From NCBI GenBank assembly GCA_001774945.1, contig MFBL01000050.1:1-14444 (forward strand): 14,444 bases of DNA. Direction: 5' to 3'. The position numbers and the translations under genes are program-made. Every line of letters starts with the position of its first letter. The stretch's first letter is position 1. The DNA is from Candidatus Curtissbacteria bacterium RIFCSPHIGHO2_12_FULL_41_17 (GTDB taxonomy: Bacteria; Patescibacteriota; Microgenomatia; Curtissbacterales; GWA2-41-24). The notes below the pieces were generated by a model. The model saw only the letters and a program-made list of their open reading frames with translations. It had not been told where the DNA came from and ran no database searches. Positions 1 to 6,458 of the stretch are shown here, one piece after another.

Positions 1-1231
1 CTAATCTCTTAACCGTTTCTTCTTTACCCAATATTTCCAATGATTCATAAAGGGGCGGCGTCACGGTCTTCCCTGAAACGATATTTCTGACTGCCGCAAT
101 AGTTGCGATTCGATCTTCTTTTAATTTTTCGGCAACATCCTCAATAGTTTTTTTGATTTTTGATGCTTCCCAATCTTGAACTTTTCCAAATTGAATAGAG
201 AGACTGGCAATTGTTGCAGCTAACACAGAAACAGACGGGATAGATGCTATTTGTGGAGACTCAAATATAAAATCGCAAAGATCCTTAAATTCTTTAAAGG
301 TAAACATTCTCTCCTTTACAAGCGGTATAAGTTTTGCAATTTCGGCTTTTGGGTATTGGGGATAAAACTTGAGAATTCTAGTTGTCAGATCATCATCTGT
401 TAATTTTTTAATCCATTGGTTATTGAACCAGCGCAGTTTTTCAAGGTTAAAAATAGGACTGTTTTTGTTAATTCTTTCAATCGAAAATTCATCTACTAAT
501 TCGTCCAAGGAAAAAATTTCCTTATCATTTTTCGGGGCCCACCCCAAAAGAGCCAAAAAATTTACTAGAGCTTCCGGCAAATAACCCTCATCCAAATATT
601 CAAAGACCGACTTTGCGCCTTCTCTTTTGGAAAGTTTTTTATGACCTGCCCCCAAGATCGCCGGCATATGGGCAAACTTTGGAGACTCCCAGCCGAAAGC
701 TTCATACAAAAGCAGGTGTTTAGGGGTTGAAGAAATCCACTCATCGCCTCGCAAAACATGGGTTATTTTCATTTCGTGATCATCCACCACTGATGCAAAG
801 TGGTACGTAGGATAACCGTCGCTTTTGACAAGGACAAAATCCTCAATTACATCTGATGCGAATATTATGTCACCGTGTACCAAATCTTGCCAAGTCAACT
901 CTTTTTTTTTGGAAACTTTAAATCTTACGGCGCCTTCATCCTCATAAACAAGCCCCTTTTCTTTTAATATATCTAGGTATTTGTGATAAATTTTGAGCCT
1001 TTTTGATTGAACTTCCTCTAAATCCCAACTAAGATTTAGGCTTTTTAGGCTTTCTTTGATATTGTCTACCGATTCTGGGACAAATCTTTTTTGGTCCGTA
1101 TCCTCAATTCGTAAAATAAATACTCCCTTTTGATTCCTGGCAAATAGAAAGTTAAAAAGCGCTGTCCTGATATTGCCAATATGCGGCGTTCCTGTAGGTG
1201 ACGGTGCAAAGCGTGTTATAACGTTGGACAT
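1..1231 (-). CDS. gltX: Glutamyl-tRNA synthetase, 3' end cut by window
   Basis: Charges tRNA with glutamate in the cytoplasm (class I synthetase). Reading from ATG at 1231, 410 codons stay open to the window edge, so only the last part of the anticodon-binding region is missing. The N-terminus reads MSNVITRFAPSPTGTPHIGN: the FAPSPTG block and a HIGH-like HIGN at residues 17-20. RIEDTD follows at 41-46, then VVDDHEMKITHVLRGDEW around 148-165, then the KMSKS-like KLSKR at 199-203. The C-terminal half (EALVNFLALLGW, LEKLRW) matches bacterial GluRS. The KLSKR motif sits about 40 residues earlier than usual because the stretch between residues 96 and 101 (YEDEGA) replaces a longer helical segment found in E. 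coli and Thermus enzymes. Whether it is discriminating or also charges tRNA-Gln cannot be told. It diverges from the gene at 1262 across a 30-bp gap and has no Shine-Dalgarno sequence. The identification is secure. Confidence 0.95.
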   Translation of the reverse strand, partial: MSNVITRFAPSPTGTPHIGNIRTALFNFLFARNQKGVFILRIEDTDQKRFVPESVDNIKESLKSLNLSWDLEEVQSKRLKIYHKYLDILKEKGLVYEDEGAVRFKVSKKKELTWQDLVHGDIIFASDVIEDFVLVKSDGYPTYHFASVVDDHEMKITHVLRGDEWISSTPKHLLLYEAFGWESPKFAHMPAILGAGHKKLSKREGAKSVFEYLDEGYLPEALVNFLALLGWAPKNDKEIFSLDELVDEFSIERINKNSPIFNLEKLRWFNNQWIKKLTDDDLTTRILKFYPQYPKAEIAKLIPLVKERMFTFKEFKDLCDFIFESPQIASIPSVSVLAATIASLSIQFGKVQDWEASKIKKTIEDVAEKLKEDRIATIAAVRNIVSGKTVTPPLYESLEILGKEETVKRL

Positions 1232-1237
1232 GGTAAA

Positions 1238-1246
1238 ATTGTATCA
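1238..1246 (-). promoter_or_regulatory. Extended -10 promoter of gltX (leaderless)
   Basis: On the minus strand the gap reads TGA-TACAAT followed by six bases and the gltX ATG. TGn-TACAAT is a good extended -10 element. Initiation about 7 nt downstream would fall at or next to the A of ATG, giving a leaderless mRNA. No convincing -35 box is visible. Confidence 0.5.
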
Positions 1247-1261
1247 TTGTAAGAGTCCATA

Positions 1262-2296
1262 ATGCCCACTCTAAGCCAAGCTAGTGAATTTTCCAGAAAA
1301 ACATTTTTCAAAGTAGCTATTGTAGCCGGAATTTTACTTTCTATATTTATCCTGTGGACAGTTGGTAAATTAATAAAAAACTCCCTCTTTCCCCCAAAAC
1401 CGCCTCCGGCTACAGTCGCCTTCGGTAAGTTACCGAAACTTGATTTTTCAGAAGGCATCAGGCCACCTGCTGGCATTACTTACAGCTTAGAAACCATAAG
1501 CGGCCAACTGCCGCAGCTTGCCACAAGAACGAAGATATTCATACTTGGTAGTGAAGAATCCTCATTCGGGGCAGCGGAAAGAACTAAAAGTATAGTTTCA
1601 AGAATCGGCTTTACCAAAGATCCCCAAAATGTCGACTTACATCTTTTAAAATTTACTGATCCTAAGGATGAGTTGCGGACAATTACTATAAATACTGCGT
1701 CAGGAATTTTTGAATTTACCAGTAATTATACTCAGGATATAAAAGTCATTTCATCAAGGCCAAGAAGTATCGACGATGCTAAACAGTCTGCGATCAACTT
1801 TTTAAAAAATTTTGACTTTGATTTGCATGAGTTTCCGCCTGAAAAGATTGAAACAAGAACTTTAAGGATTGACGGCAACAGGCTGACAGAAACGCCTGCT
1901 TTGGTAAATGCCAATCTTGTTGAAGTTAATTTCAAAAGACTAGATATAGATAAAATTCCGGTAATTTCTCCGAGGGAAAGCTCACCTTCGGCACAAGCCT
2001 TGGTTTCATCAAATAAAGTTGTCACAGCAACTCTGGTAAGACAAACGATAGAAAAACATAATTTTGCAACATACCCCTTAAAAGGAACCGCCAAAGCCTT
2101 CGAAGAATTGAAAGCGGGCTACGCCGCTTTCAACAAAAATCCGCAGGATTTAGAACGTTTTCCTATTAGGGATGTCGCACTTGCTTACCTGGAAACACGA
2201 AATTCTCAAGGATTTTTAATGCCTGTATATGTCTTTAAAAGCGACAAGGGATTAGTCGCCTATGTGCCTGCAATTGATGAAACTTGGACTAAATGA
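1262..2296 (+). CDS. Hypothetical membrane-anchored protein, 344 aa
   Basis: Not recognised as any named family. The N-terminus is short and cytoplasmic, followed by one strongly hydrophobic segment at about residues 18-38 (VAIVAGILLSIFILWTVGKL). A proline-rich linker (FPPKPPPATV, about 43-52) leads into roughly 290 mostly hydrophilic residues with no further membrane span, so the protein is probably anchored with its bulk outside the cell. No catalytic motif, lipobox Cys or repeats are apparent. The C-terminal part (LAYLETRNSQGFLMPVYVFK, about residues 308-327) looks like a folded domain of alternating strands. It is transcribed away from gltX, and the gap of 30 bp must hold both promoters. 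It is convergent with dacA. Codon use and base composition match the neighbours, so it is a genuine gene. An envelope role is only an inference from topology. Confidence 0.8.
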   Translation: MPTLSQASEFSRKTFFKVAIVAGILLSIFILWTVGKLIKNSLFPPKPPPATVAFGKLPKLDFSEGIRPPAGITYSLETISGQLPQLATRTKIFILGSEESSFGAAERTKSIVSRIGFTKDPQNVDLHLLKFTDPKDELRTITINTASGIFEFTSNYTQDIKVISSRPRSIDDAKQSAINFLKNFDFDLHEFPPEKIETRTLRIDGNRLTETPALVNANLVEVNFKRLDIDKIPVISPRESSPSAQALVSSNKVVTATLVRQTIEKHNFATYPLKGTAKAFEELKAGYAAFNKNPQDLERFPIRDVALAYLETRNSQGFLMPVYVFKSDKGLVAYVPAIDETWTK

Positions 2297-2317
2297 AAAA
2301 ATTTTAAATTAGATTTT

Positions 2318-2343
2318 TTTGGGATTTTAGACTTTGGGATTTT
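2318..2343. repeat. Short tandem direct repeat (TTTGGGATTTT x2)
   Basis: The 11-mer TTTGGGATTTT occurs at 2318-2328 and again at 2333-2343, a 15-bp period, in the AT-rich gap just after the stop of the 344-aa protein gene. It may be a by-product of slippage; no function is evident. Confidence 0.4.
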
Positions 2344-2368
2344 GACATTGTTTAAAAATCAGGTCAAT

Positions 2369-2383
2369 AACCTAAATTAGGTT
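2369..2383. terminator. Perfect palindrome in convergent gap, possible weak terminator
   Basis: AACCTAAATTAGGTT is a perfect inverted repeat (7-nt arms, one central base) between the converging ends of the 344-aa gene and dacA. It could fold as a 5-bp stem with a 5-nt loop, but it is AT-rich and lacks a clean T-run on either side. A terminator role rests mainly on position. Confidence 0.3.
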
Positions 2384-2389
2384 AATTCT

Positions 2390-3292
2390 CTAGGGGCTTA
2401 CCCACTGGTGATTTTTAAATGCCCATTCGATAATTTCTTTTGATTCCCCAAACCTGTCATTAGAGCCTAGAATTACCACAATAATGGTGTTTTTAAAACG
2501 GGTAGTTTTAGTAACTAATACCTCCAGCGAGCCTTCTGTCTGGCCTGTTTTGACTCCCTCCAACCCTTCAACTTCACCAAGCAGCTGATTGATGTTTTCA
2601 AGATAATAAGTTTTTATACCTGTTACGTCTGTAACAATTGTGCTTTTGGTGGAAACGATTTTGGAAATCAAGGGACTTGCAACTGCCACTTTGGCAAGTT
2701 TGGCTAAGTCTTTGGCTGTGGAATAGTGAAGGGAGTCGTCAAACCCGGCAGGATTGGTAAAATGGGTATTTGTCATTGCGAGCTCTTTTGCTTTCTGATT
2801 CATCGAGGCTATAAACTGATTATACGAATCGGCGCAGGCATAACTTAGTGCAAAAGCAGCATCATTACCGGAAGCAATCAACATTCCATAAAGAAGACTC
2901 TGGATACTTACCAGATCCCCATGATCAAGACCCATTAGAGTCCCCTCACTAACAGGGGTATTTATCCTAACATCTGTTTGGGGCGTACATTTCTCAAGAG
3001 ATGTTATTGCCGTCATTAATTTGGTAACAGAGGCGGGTGGGTGACGCAGATTTGGCTCTTTCTCATAAAGAACGATGCCGGTTTTTGCATCGATTACGAC
3101 TGCAGATCTTGCAGATATCTGCGGCACTTGTACAAATCCCTTTATTCTGACTGGATAGGGTAATAGTGTTTGATCTTCTTGTACTGGTGGTTTGGTAAAA
3201 AAAATATTTTGAGGAAATCTTACGAAGTTATTTTCGTAAATTACAAAAACGGCCGCCGATAAAAATATCAGCGCGATAAAAAAAACGCGCAT
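2390..3292 (-). CDS. dacA: D-alanyl-D-alanine carboxypeptidase (peptidase S11, DacA-like)
   Basis: Trims the terminal D-Ala from peptidoglycan stem peptides outside the membrane. The three signature motifs of serine penicillin-binding proteins are all visible: SxxK as SVTK at residues 88-91 (Ser88 nucleophile), SxN as SGN at 141-143, and KTG at 248-250. The hydrophobic N-terminus (about residues 3-20, MRVFFIALIFLSAAVFVIY) is a signal anchor without a clear cleavage site. The 300-aa length equals the catalytic domain alone. The beta-rich C-terminal domain and membrane-binding amphipathic helix of E. coli PBP5 are missing, so anchoring must come from the N-terminus. It starts 9 bp after the aspS stop and is probably co-transcribed. 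It could equally be called a DacB/DacF-type enzyme; the subfamily is unresolved. Confidence 0.9.
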   Translation of the reverse strand: MRVFFIALIFLSAAVFVIYENNFVRFPQNIFFTKPPVQEDQTLLPYPVRIKGFVQVPQISARSAVVIDAKTGIVLYEKEPNLRHPPASVTKLMTAITSLEKCTPQTDVRINTPVSEGTLMGLDHGDLVSIQSLLYGMLIASGNDAAFALSYACADSYNQFIASMNQKAKELAMTNTHFTNPAGFDDSLHYSTAKDLAKLAKVAVASPLISKIVSTKSTIVTDVTGIKTYYLENINQLLGEVEGLEGVKTGQTEGSLEVLVTKTTRFKNTIIVVILGSNDRFGESKEIIEWAFKNHQWVSP

Positions 3293-3298
3293 AAGAAA

Positions 3299-3304
3299 AT
3301 ATTA
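3299..3304 (-). promoter_or_regulatory. Possible internal -10 box for dacA
   Basis: On the minus strand TAATAT overlaps the aspS stop codon and is followed by exactly six bases (TTTCTT) and the dacA ATG. This is the same spacing and nearly the same spacer as at cca. It could give dacA its own leaderless transcript within the aspS-dacA unit. The box is short and AT-rich, so chance occurrence is plausible. Confidence 0.3.
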
Positions 3305-4657
3305 GCCAGTTTTAATTTTTAATTCTTTGAGAGTGTCAGCCTCTACTTCGGATGGAGCATCCATCACGGAAGTCTGACCAGACGCAGTCATCGGAAAAGC
3401 CATAACTTCCCTTGTGTTTTTTTCACCTGTTGCCGCCATCAGTAATCTTTCAATTCCAGGAGCAATTCCTCCGTGCGGAGGAACTCCATAGGTAAAACTT
3501 TCTAGCAAATGTCCGAATTTCTCCTCAATTTCTTTATCCTTATAGCCTAAAATTTTAAATATCTTTTTTTGAATTTCGACATCCGTAATTCTAATACTGC
3601 CTCCTCCTACTTCAAGCCCATTGCAGACCAGATCGTGCTGGTAAGACCTGACCTTCATCGGGTTTTTTTCCAAAAGATTTAGATCTTCCTCTTTCGGAGC
3701 GGTAAAGGGATGATGACTTGGCGCAATTGGCGCATCTTTAGTTTTTTCAAAAAGAGGAAAGTTTACTACAAATGCAAAAGCTAGAACACCTTCGTCTTTT
3801 TTACTTCTTAAATCGAACTTATCTGAACCGTATTTTTTAATTGCTTCATCATGAGTAATTCTCGGGAATGGGTATTTAAAAACTTTCTTTTTAAAAACTT
3901 TTTCACATAATTCGGCAAATAACTCTTCTGTTAGGCAAAGAATCTCTTCCTGGGTGACAAACGACATTTCGATATCAAGCTGAGAAAATTCCCCGTATGC
4001 GCGATCGCTTCTAGGATCCTCGTCTCTAAAACATCTGGCAATTTGAAAATACCGCTCAAAACCTGCAACCATCAAAAGTTGCTTGTATTGTTGTGGAGAC
4101 TGAGGAAGGGCATAGAACTTACCGGGCTGCAGTCTTGATGCGATTAGAAAATCGCGCGCGCCTTCCGGAGTTGCTTTTGTCAGTATAGGGGTTTCAATTT
4201 CGATAAATCCTTTCTCTGTTAAAAACTTTCGCATGTATGCAATCATTGCAAATCTAAGTTTTAGATTTTTTTGAAGTCTCTCACGTCTTAAATCAAGGTA
4301 GCGGTACTTTAACCTTAAAGCCTCCTCAATGTCCTGTCCTTCTGAATCAATAGGAAAGGGGGGAGTTTTAGATTTGGCAATTATTACTAATTTTTCAATT
4401 TCGACTTCGATTTGGCCTGTTGCCAGATCCAAATTTATCATATTTTGAGGACGCTTCTTAACTAACCCTTCTACCTTAACTACATCGCCCTCAGAAACTG
4501 CGGATTTGTCTTTAAAAACAGTCTGGATAATTCCTGTGAAGTCTTTAAGATCCAAAAATATAACTTTCCCGTGATCTCTTATTGTGTTTATCCATCCAAA
4601 AAGAAGAATTTTTGATCCAACTTTATGGTTGCATTGGTTAACTAGCGTACGGTTCAT
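3302..4657 (-). CDS. aspS: Aspartyl-tRNA synthetase, bacterial type lacking the GAD domain
   Basis: Class II synthetase charging tRNA with aspartate. The N-terminal OB-fold anticodon-binding domain spans about residues 1-95 (ILLFGWINTIRDHGKVIFLD). The catalytic core follows: LKYRYLDLRR (116-125), ATPEGARD (162-169), the flipping loop and QSPQQYKQLLM (186-196), motif 2 at FRDEDPRSD (210-218), and motif 3 at GGIAPGIERLL (396-406). The whole protein is 451 aa, against about 590 for E. coli AspRS. The missing part is precise: YGSDKFDLR (276-284) is followed almost at once by AFVVNFPLFE, so the roughly 130-residue GAD insertion is absent while both flanks are conserved. His29 in RDHG, and Asn72 where E. 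coli has a Lys, resemble non-discriminating AspRS enzymes that also make Asp-tRNA(Asn). It is followed 9 bp later by dacA. Confidence 0.95.
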   Translation of the reverse strand: MNRTLVNQCNHKVGSKILLFGWINTIRDHGKVIFLDLKDFTGIIQTVFKDKSAVSEGDVVKVEGLVKKRPQNMINLDLATGQIEVEIEKLVIIAKSKTPPFPIDSEGQDIEEALRLKYRYLDLRRERLQKNLKLRFAMIAYMRKFLTEKGFIEIETPILTKATPEGARDFLIASRLQPGKFYALPQSPQQYKQLLMVAGFERYFQIARCFRDEDPRSDRAYGEFSQLDIEMSFVTQEEILCLTEELFAELCEKVFKKKVFKYPFPRITHDEAIKKYGSDKFDLRSKKDEGVLAFAFVVNFPLFEKTKDAPIAPSHHPFTAPKEEDLNLLEKNPMKVRSYQHDLVCNGLEVGGGSIRITDVEIQKKIFKILGYKDKEIEEKFGHLLESFTYGVPPHGGIAPGIERLLMAATGEKNTREVMAFPMTASGQTSVMDAPSEVEADTLKELKIKTG

Positions 4658-4675
4658 TTGGTAATACTTTACTTG

Positions 4676-4705
4676 ATTCTAAACTACCACAATAAGTTTA
4701 ACCAA
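4676..4705 (-). promoter_or_regulatory. Promoter of aspS-dacA
   Basis: On the minus strand TTGGTT (4700-4705) and TAGAAT (4676-4681) are separated by 18 bp. Initiation would lie about 12 nt before the aspS ATG, leaving a very short leader without a ribosome-binding site. A competing TAAAGT box at 4666-4671 would give an even shorter leader. The rest of the 109-bp recJ-aspS gap shows no clear terminator. Confidence 0.45.
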
Positions 4706-4766
4706 ATAGCGCTTGACAATCAAAGCTGGAATAGATCTAGAAAAATATTGTTGGTAATATGAAAGC

Positions 4767-6395
4767 TTAAGAGTTAATCGTCAAGTCTTTAACTTTAAGC
4801 TGAATGCCTCCCCTATTATTGTAATTGTCAACGGAAAGCGTATAAACCAAATCAACGAATTGACCGGGTCTAAGCTGGACTTTTTGCTGACCCATATTAA
4901 ACCCAATCGCCGAAAGTCCTGCTACTTGAAGCTTTAGATGGGCAGCATCGGCACCAACGGTTCTAATATCTTCAAGTAACATCTTTCTTGTTAAAAATAC
5001 CGGCTGAGGATTACCGACACCGTACGGCTCAAACTTTTCTATCTGCGCAAGAGTATTTTGGTTGATATCCTCAGTGCCAAGTACGCACTCTATATTGATT
5101 ATTGGCACTAAATGATCATCGGTTAAAAATTTTTGGGCATACCTTCTGATATTCTGAGCAAATATTTCGATGTGCCTTGTTTCTATTGTAAAACCAGCGG
5201 CCATCGGGTGACCTCCAGCGTCTACTAAAAACTCGCTCGATGCTCTGATTGCCTCAACAATGTTAAATCCCGATATGGAGCGTGCAGACCCTTTGGAATA
5301 AATCTCTCCTTTTGAAATAACTATCATTGGTCGGTTAAAAGATTCGGCTAACCTTGAAGCAACAAGTCCGATGACCCCTTCATGATAAGTCTCATGAGAG
5401 ATGACACCTATCAAGTGTTTGTGATTGACTAACCTCATTGCATGGTTAACTGCTTTAACTGTTAAGTCCTGACGTTTAGTATTTGTTCTGGTTAACAAGC
5501 TGGCAAGTTGATCGGCAGTTTCTTGTTTTTTTGCACAGAGAAGCCTTAAAGAATCCAAGGCATGCTCGATCCTGCCCATGGCATTAATGCGGGGAGCCAA
5601 AATATGACCAATCTCATAGGTTCCAATCTTTGTACTAATGCCTGACGACTTCATTAGTGCAATGATTCCTGGCCTTTTTGTTTGTGAAATTTTTTCAAGT
5701 CCTAACTTGACTATTGCTCTATTTGCTCCGGTAAGAGGAACCAAATCGGCAATTGTAGCAAGAGCGGCCAGCTCAAGTTTCTCAAGTAAAATATTCTTAT
5801 ATGAGCTTTGGAGTTTTTTGACTATTTCCCACGAGAGACGCCAAGAAACACCAGCCCCGCATAAGCTTGTTGTGTGAACCATGGCATAGGATTTTGGAAG
5901 CTGTTTTGGAAGTACATGATGATCAGTAATTATGACATCGACATTCAATTCATTTGCATACTTTACCTGCTCAATTGCCGTTACCCCATGATCCACCGTA
6001 ATAATGAGCTTTATTTGCGATTTGGCCAGTTGAGTAATCGCCGGCTTTCCTAAACCGTATCCTTCCTTTATTCTATGGGGGACATAGGGCATAACATTGG
6101 CACCTAAATCATAAAGCGTTTCCCACATAATGGCGGTTGCACAAATTCCGTCAGCATCATAATCAGAATAAACGATAATTTTTTCACCTTCTGAAATCGC
6201 CTTTTTTACCCTTTGTACTGCCTTATCAACTTCGGTTAATTTCACAGAGAGAATTTGTTCAAAAGATGGATGCAAAAATTCGTTGAGTTTCTTTCCGCTT
6301 GCCAGTCCCCTATTTTTGGCAAGAAGTAAAGCCAGCCAATTGCTACGTTTTTTATTTGGATTATAAGAAGCTATTTTCCAGATACTCGACTGCAC
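4767..6395 (-). CDS. recJ: Single-stranded-DNA-specific exonuclease RecJ
   Basis: 5'-3' exonuclease on single-stranded DNA, used in recombination and mismatch or base-excision repair. Motifs of the DHH phosphoesterase superfamily appear in order: DYDADG at 78-83, TVDHG at 133-137, DHH at 158-160, ATIADLVPL at 213-221 and LAPRINAMGR at 266-275. The DHHA1 motif GGHPMAAGF is at 394-402, and a C-terminal OB-like region contains FEPYGVGNPQPVF at 455-467. At 542 aa it is close to the usual 550-580. The start is GTG at 6395, supported by the N-terminal match to RecJ proteins (WLALLLAKNRG, FLHPSF) and a -10 element just upstream. It is divergent from cca over 63 bp. All metal-binding Asp and His residues that can be seen are intact, so it should be active. 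Confidence 0.95.
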   Translation of the reverse strand: MQSSIWKIASYNPNKKRSNWLALLLAKNRGLASGKKLNEFLHPSFEQILSVKLTEVDKAVQRVKKAISEGEKIIVYSDYDADGICATAIMWETLYDLGANVMPYVPHRIKEGYGLGKPAITQLAKSQIKLIITVDHGVTAIEQVKYANELNVDVIITDHHVLPKQLPKSYAMVHTTSLCGAGVSWRLSWEIVKKLQSSYKNILLEKLELAALATIADLVPLTGANRAIVKLGLEKISQTKRPGIIALMKSSGISTKIGTYEIGHILAPRINAMGRIEHALDSLRLLCAKKQETADQLASLLTRTNTKRQDLTVKAVNHAMRLVNHKHLIGVISHETYHEGVIGLVASRLAESFNRPMIVISKGEIYSKGSARSISGFNIVEAIRASSEFLVDAGGHPMAAGFTIETRHIEIFAQNIRRYAQKFLTDDHLVPIINIECVLGTEDINQNTLAQIEKFEPYGVGNPQPVFLTRKMLLEDIRTVGADAAHLKLQVAGLSAIGFNMGQQKVQLRPGQFVDLVYTLSVDNYNNRGGIQLKVKDLTINS

Positions 6396-6402
6396 TAAAG
6401 AT

Positions 6403-6411
6403 ATTTTACCA
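6403..6411 (-). promoter_or_regulatory. Extended -10 promoter of recJ (near-leaderless)
   Basis: The minus strand reads TGG-TAAAAT, then seven bases and the GTG start of recJ. This is an extended -10 box whose start site would coincide with the start codon. No Shine-Dalgarno sequence exists, and the arrangement helps justify the GTG start. Confidence 0.45.
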
Positions 6412-6443
6412 AGCGCTACTGTTTATGTCTTGGGCAACAAGAC

Positions 6444-6452
6444 TGCTATAAT
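6444..6452 (+). promoter_or_regulatory. Consensus extended -10 promoter of cca (leaderless)
   Basis: TGC-TATAAT is a perfect extended -10 box, followed by TTTCTT and the cca ATG at 6459. Transcription would start on or beside the A of ATG. It lies back to back with the recJ promoter in the 63-bp divergent gap. A matching -35 is not evident, as is usual for strong extended -10 promoters. Confidence 0.65.
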
Positions 6453-6458
6453 TTTCTT

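Noticed and set aside
1..1231. gltX as a truncated pseudogene
   Set aside because: It has no stop before the window edge and the reading frame and motifs are intact; it is simply cut by the window.
1732..2094. Open frame of 120 codons antisense to the 344-aa protein gene
   Set aside because: It is a shadow of the real gene in another frame, without a promoter, recognisable motifs or neighbours that fit.
2297..2389. A hidden short gene in the convergent gap
   Set aside because: The gap is AT-rich with short direct repeats and a palindrome, and shows no start with a plausible reading frame.
4713..4741. TTGACA on the plus strand followed 17 bp later by TCTAGA, a possible antisense promoter into recJ
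   Set aside because: The -10 is poor and no plus-strand gene follows; chance matches to TTGACA are expected in AT-rich DNA.
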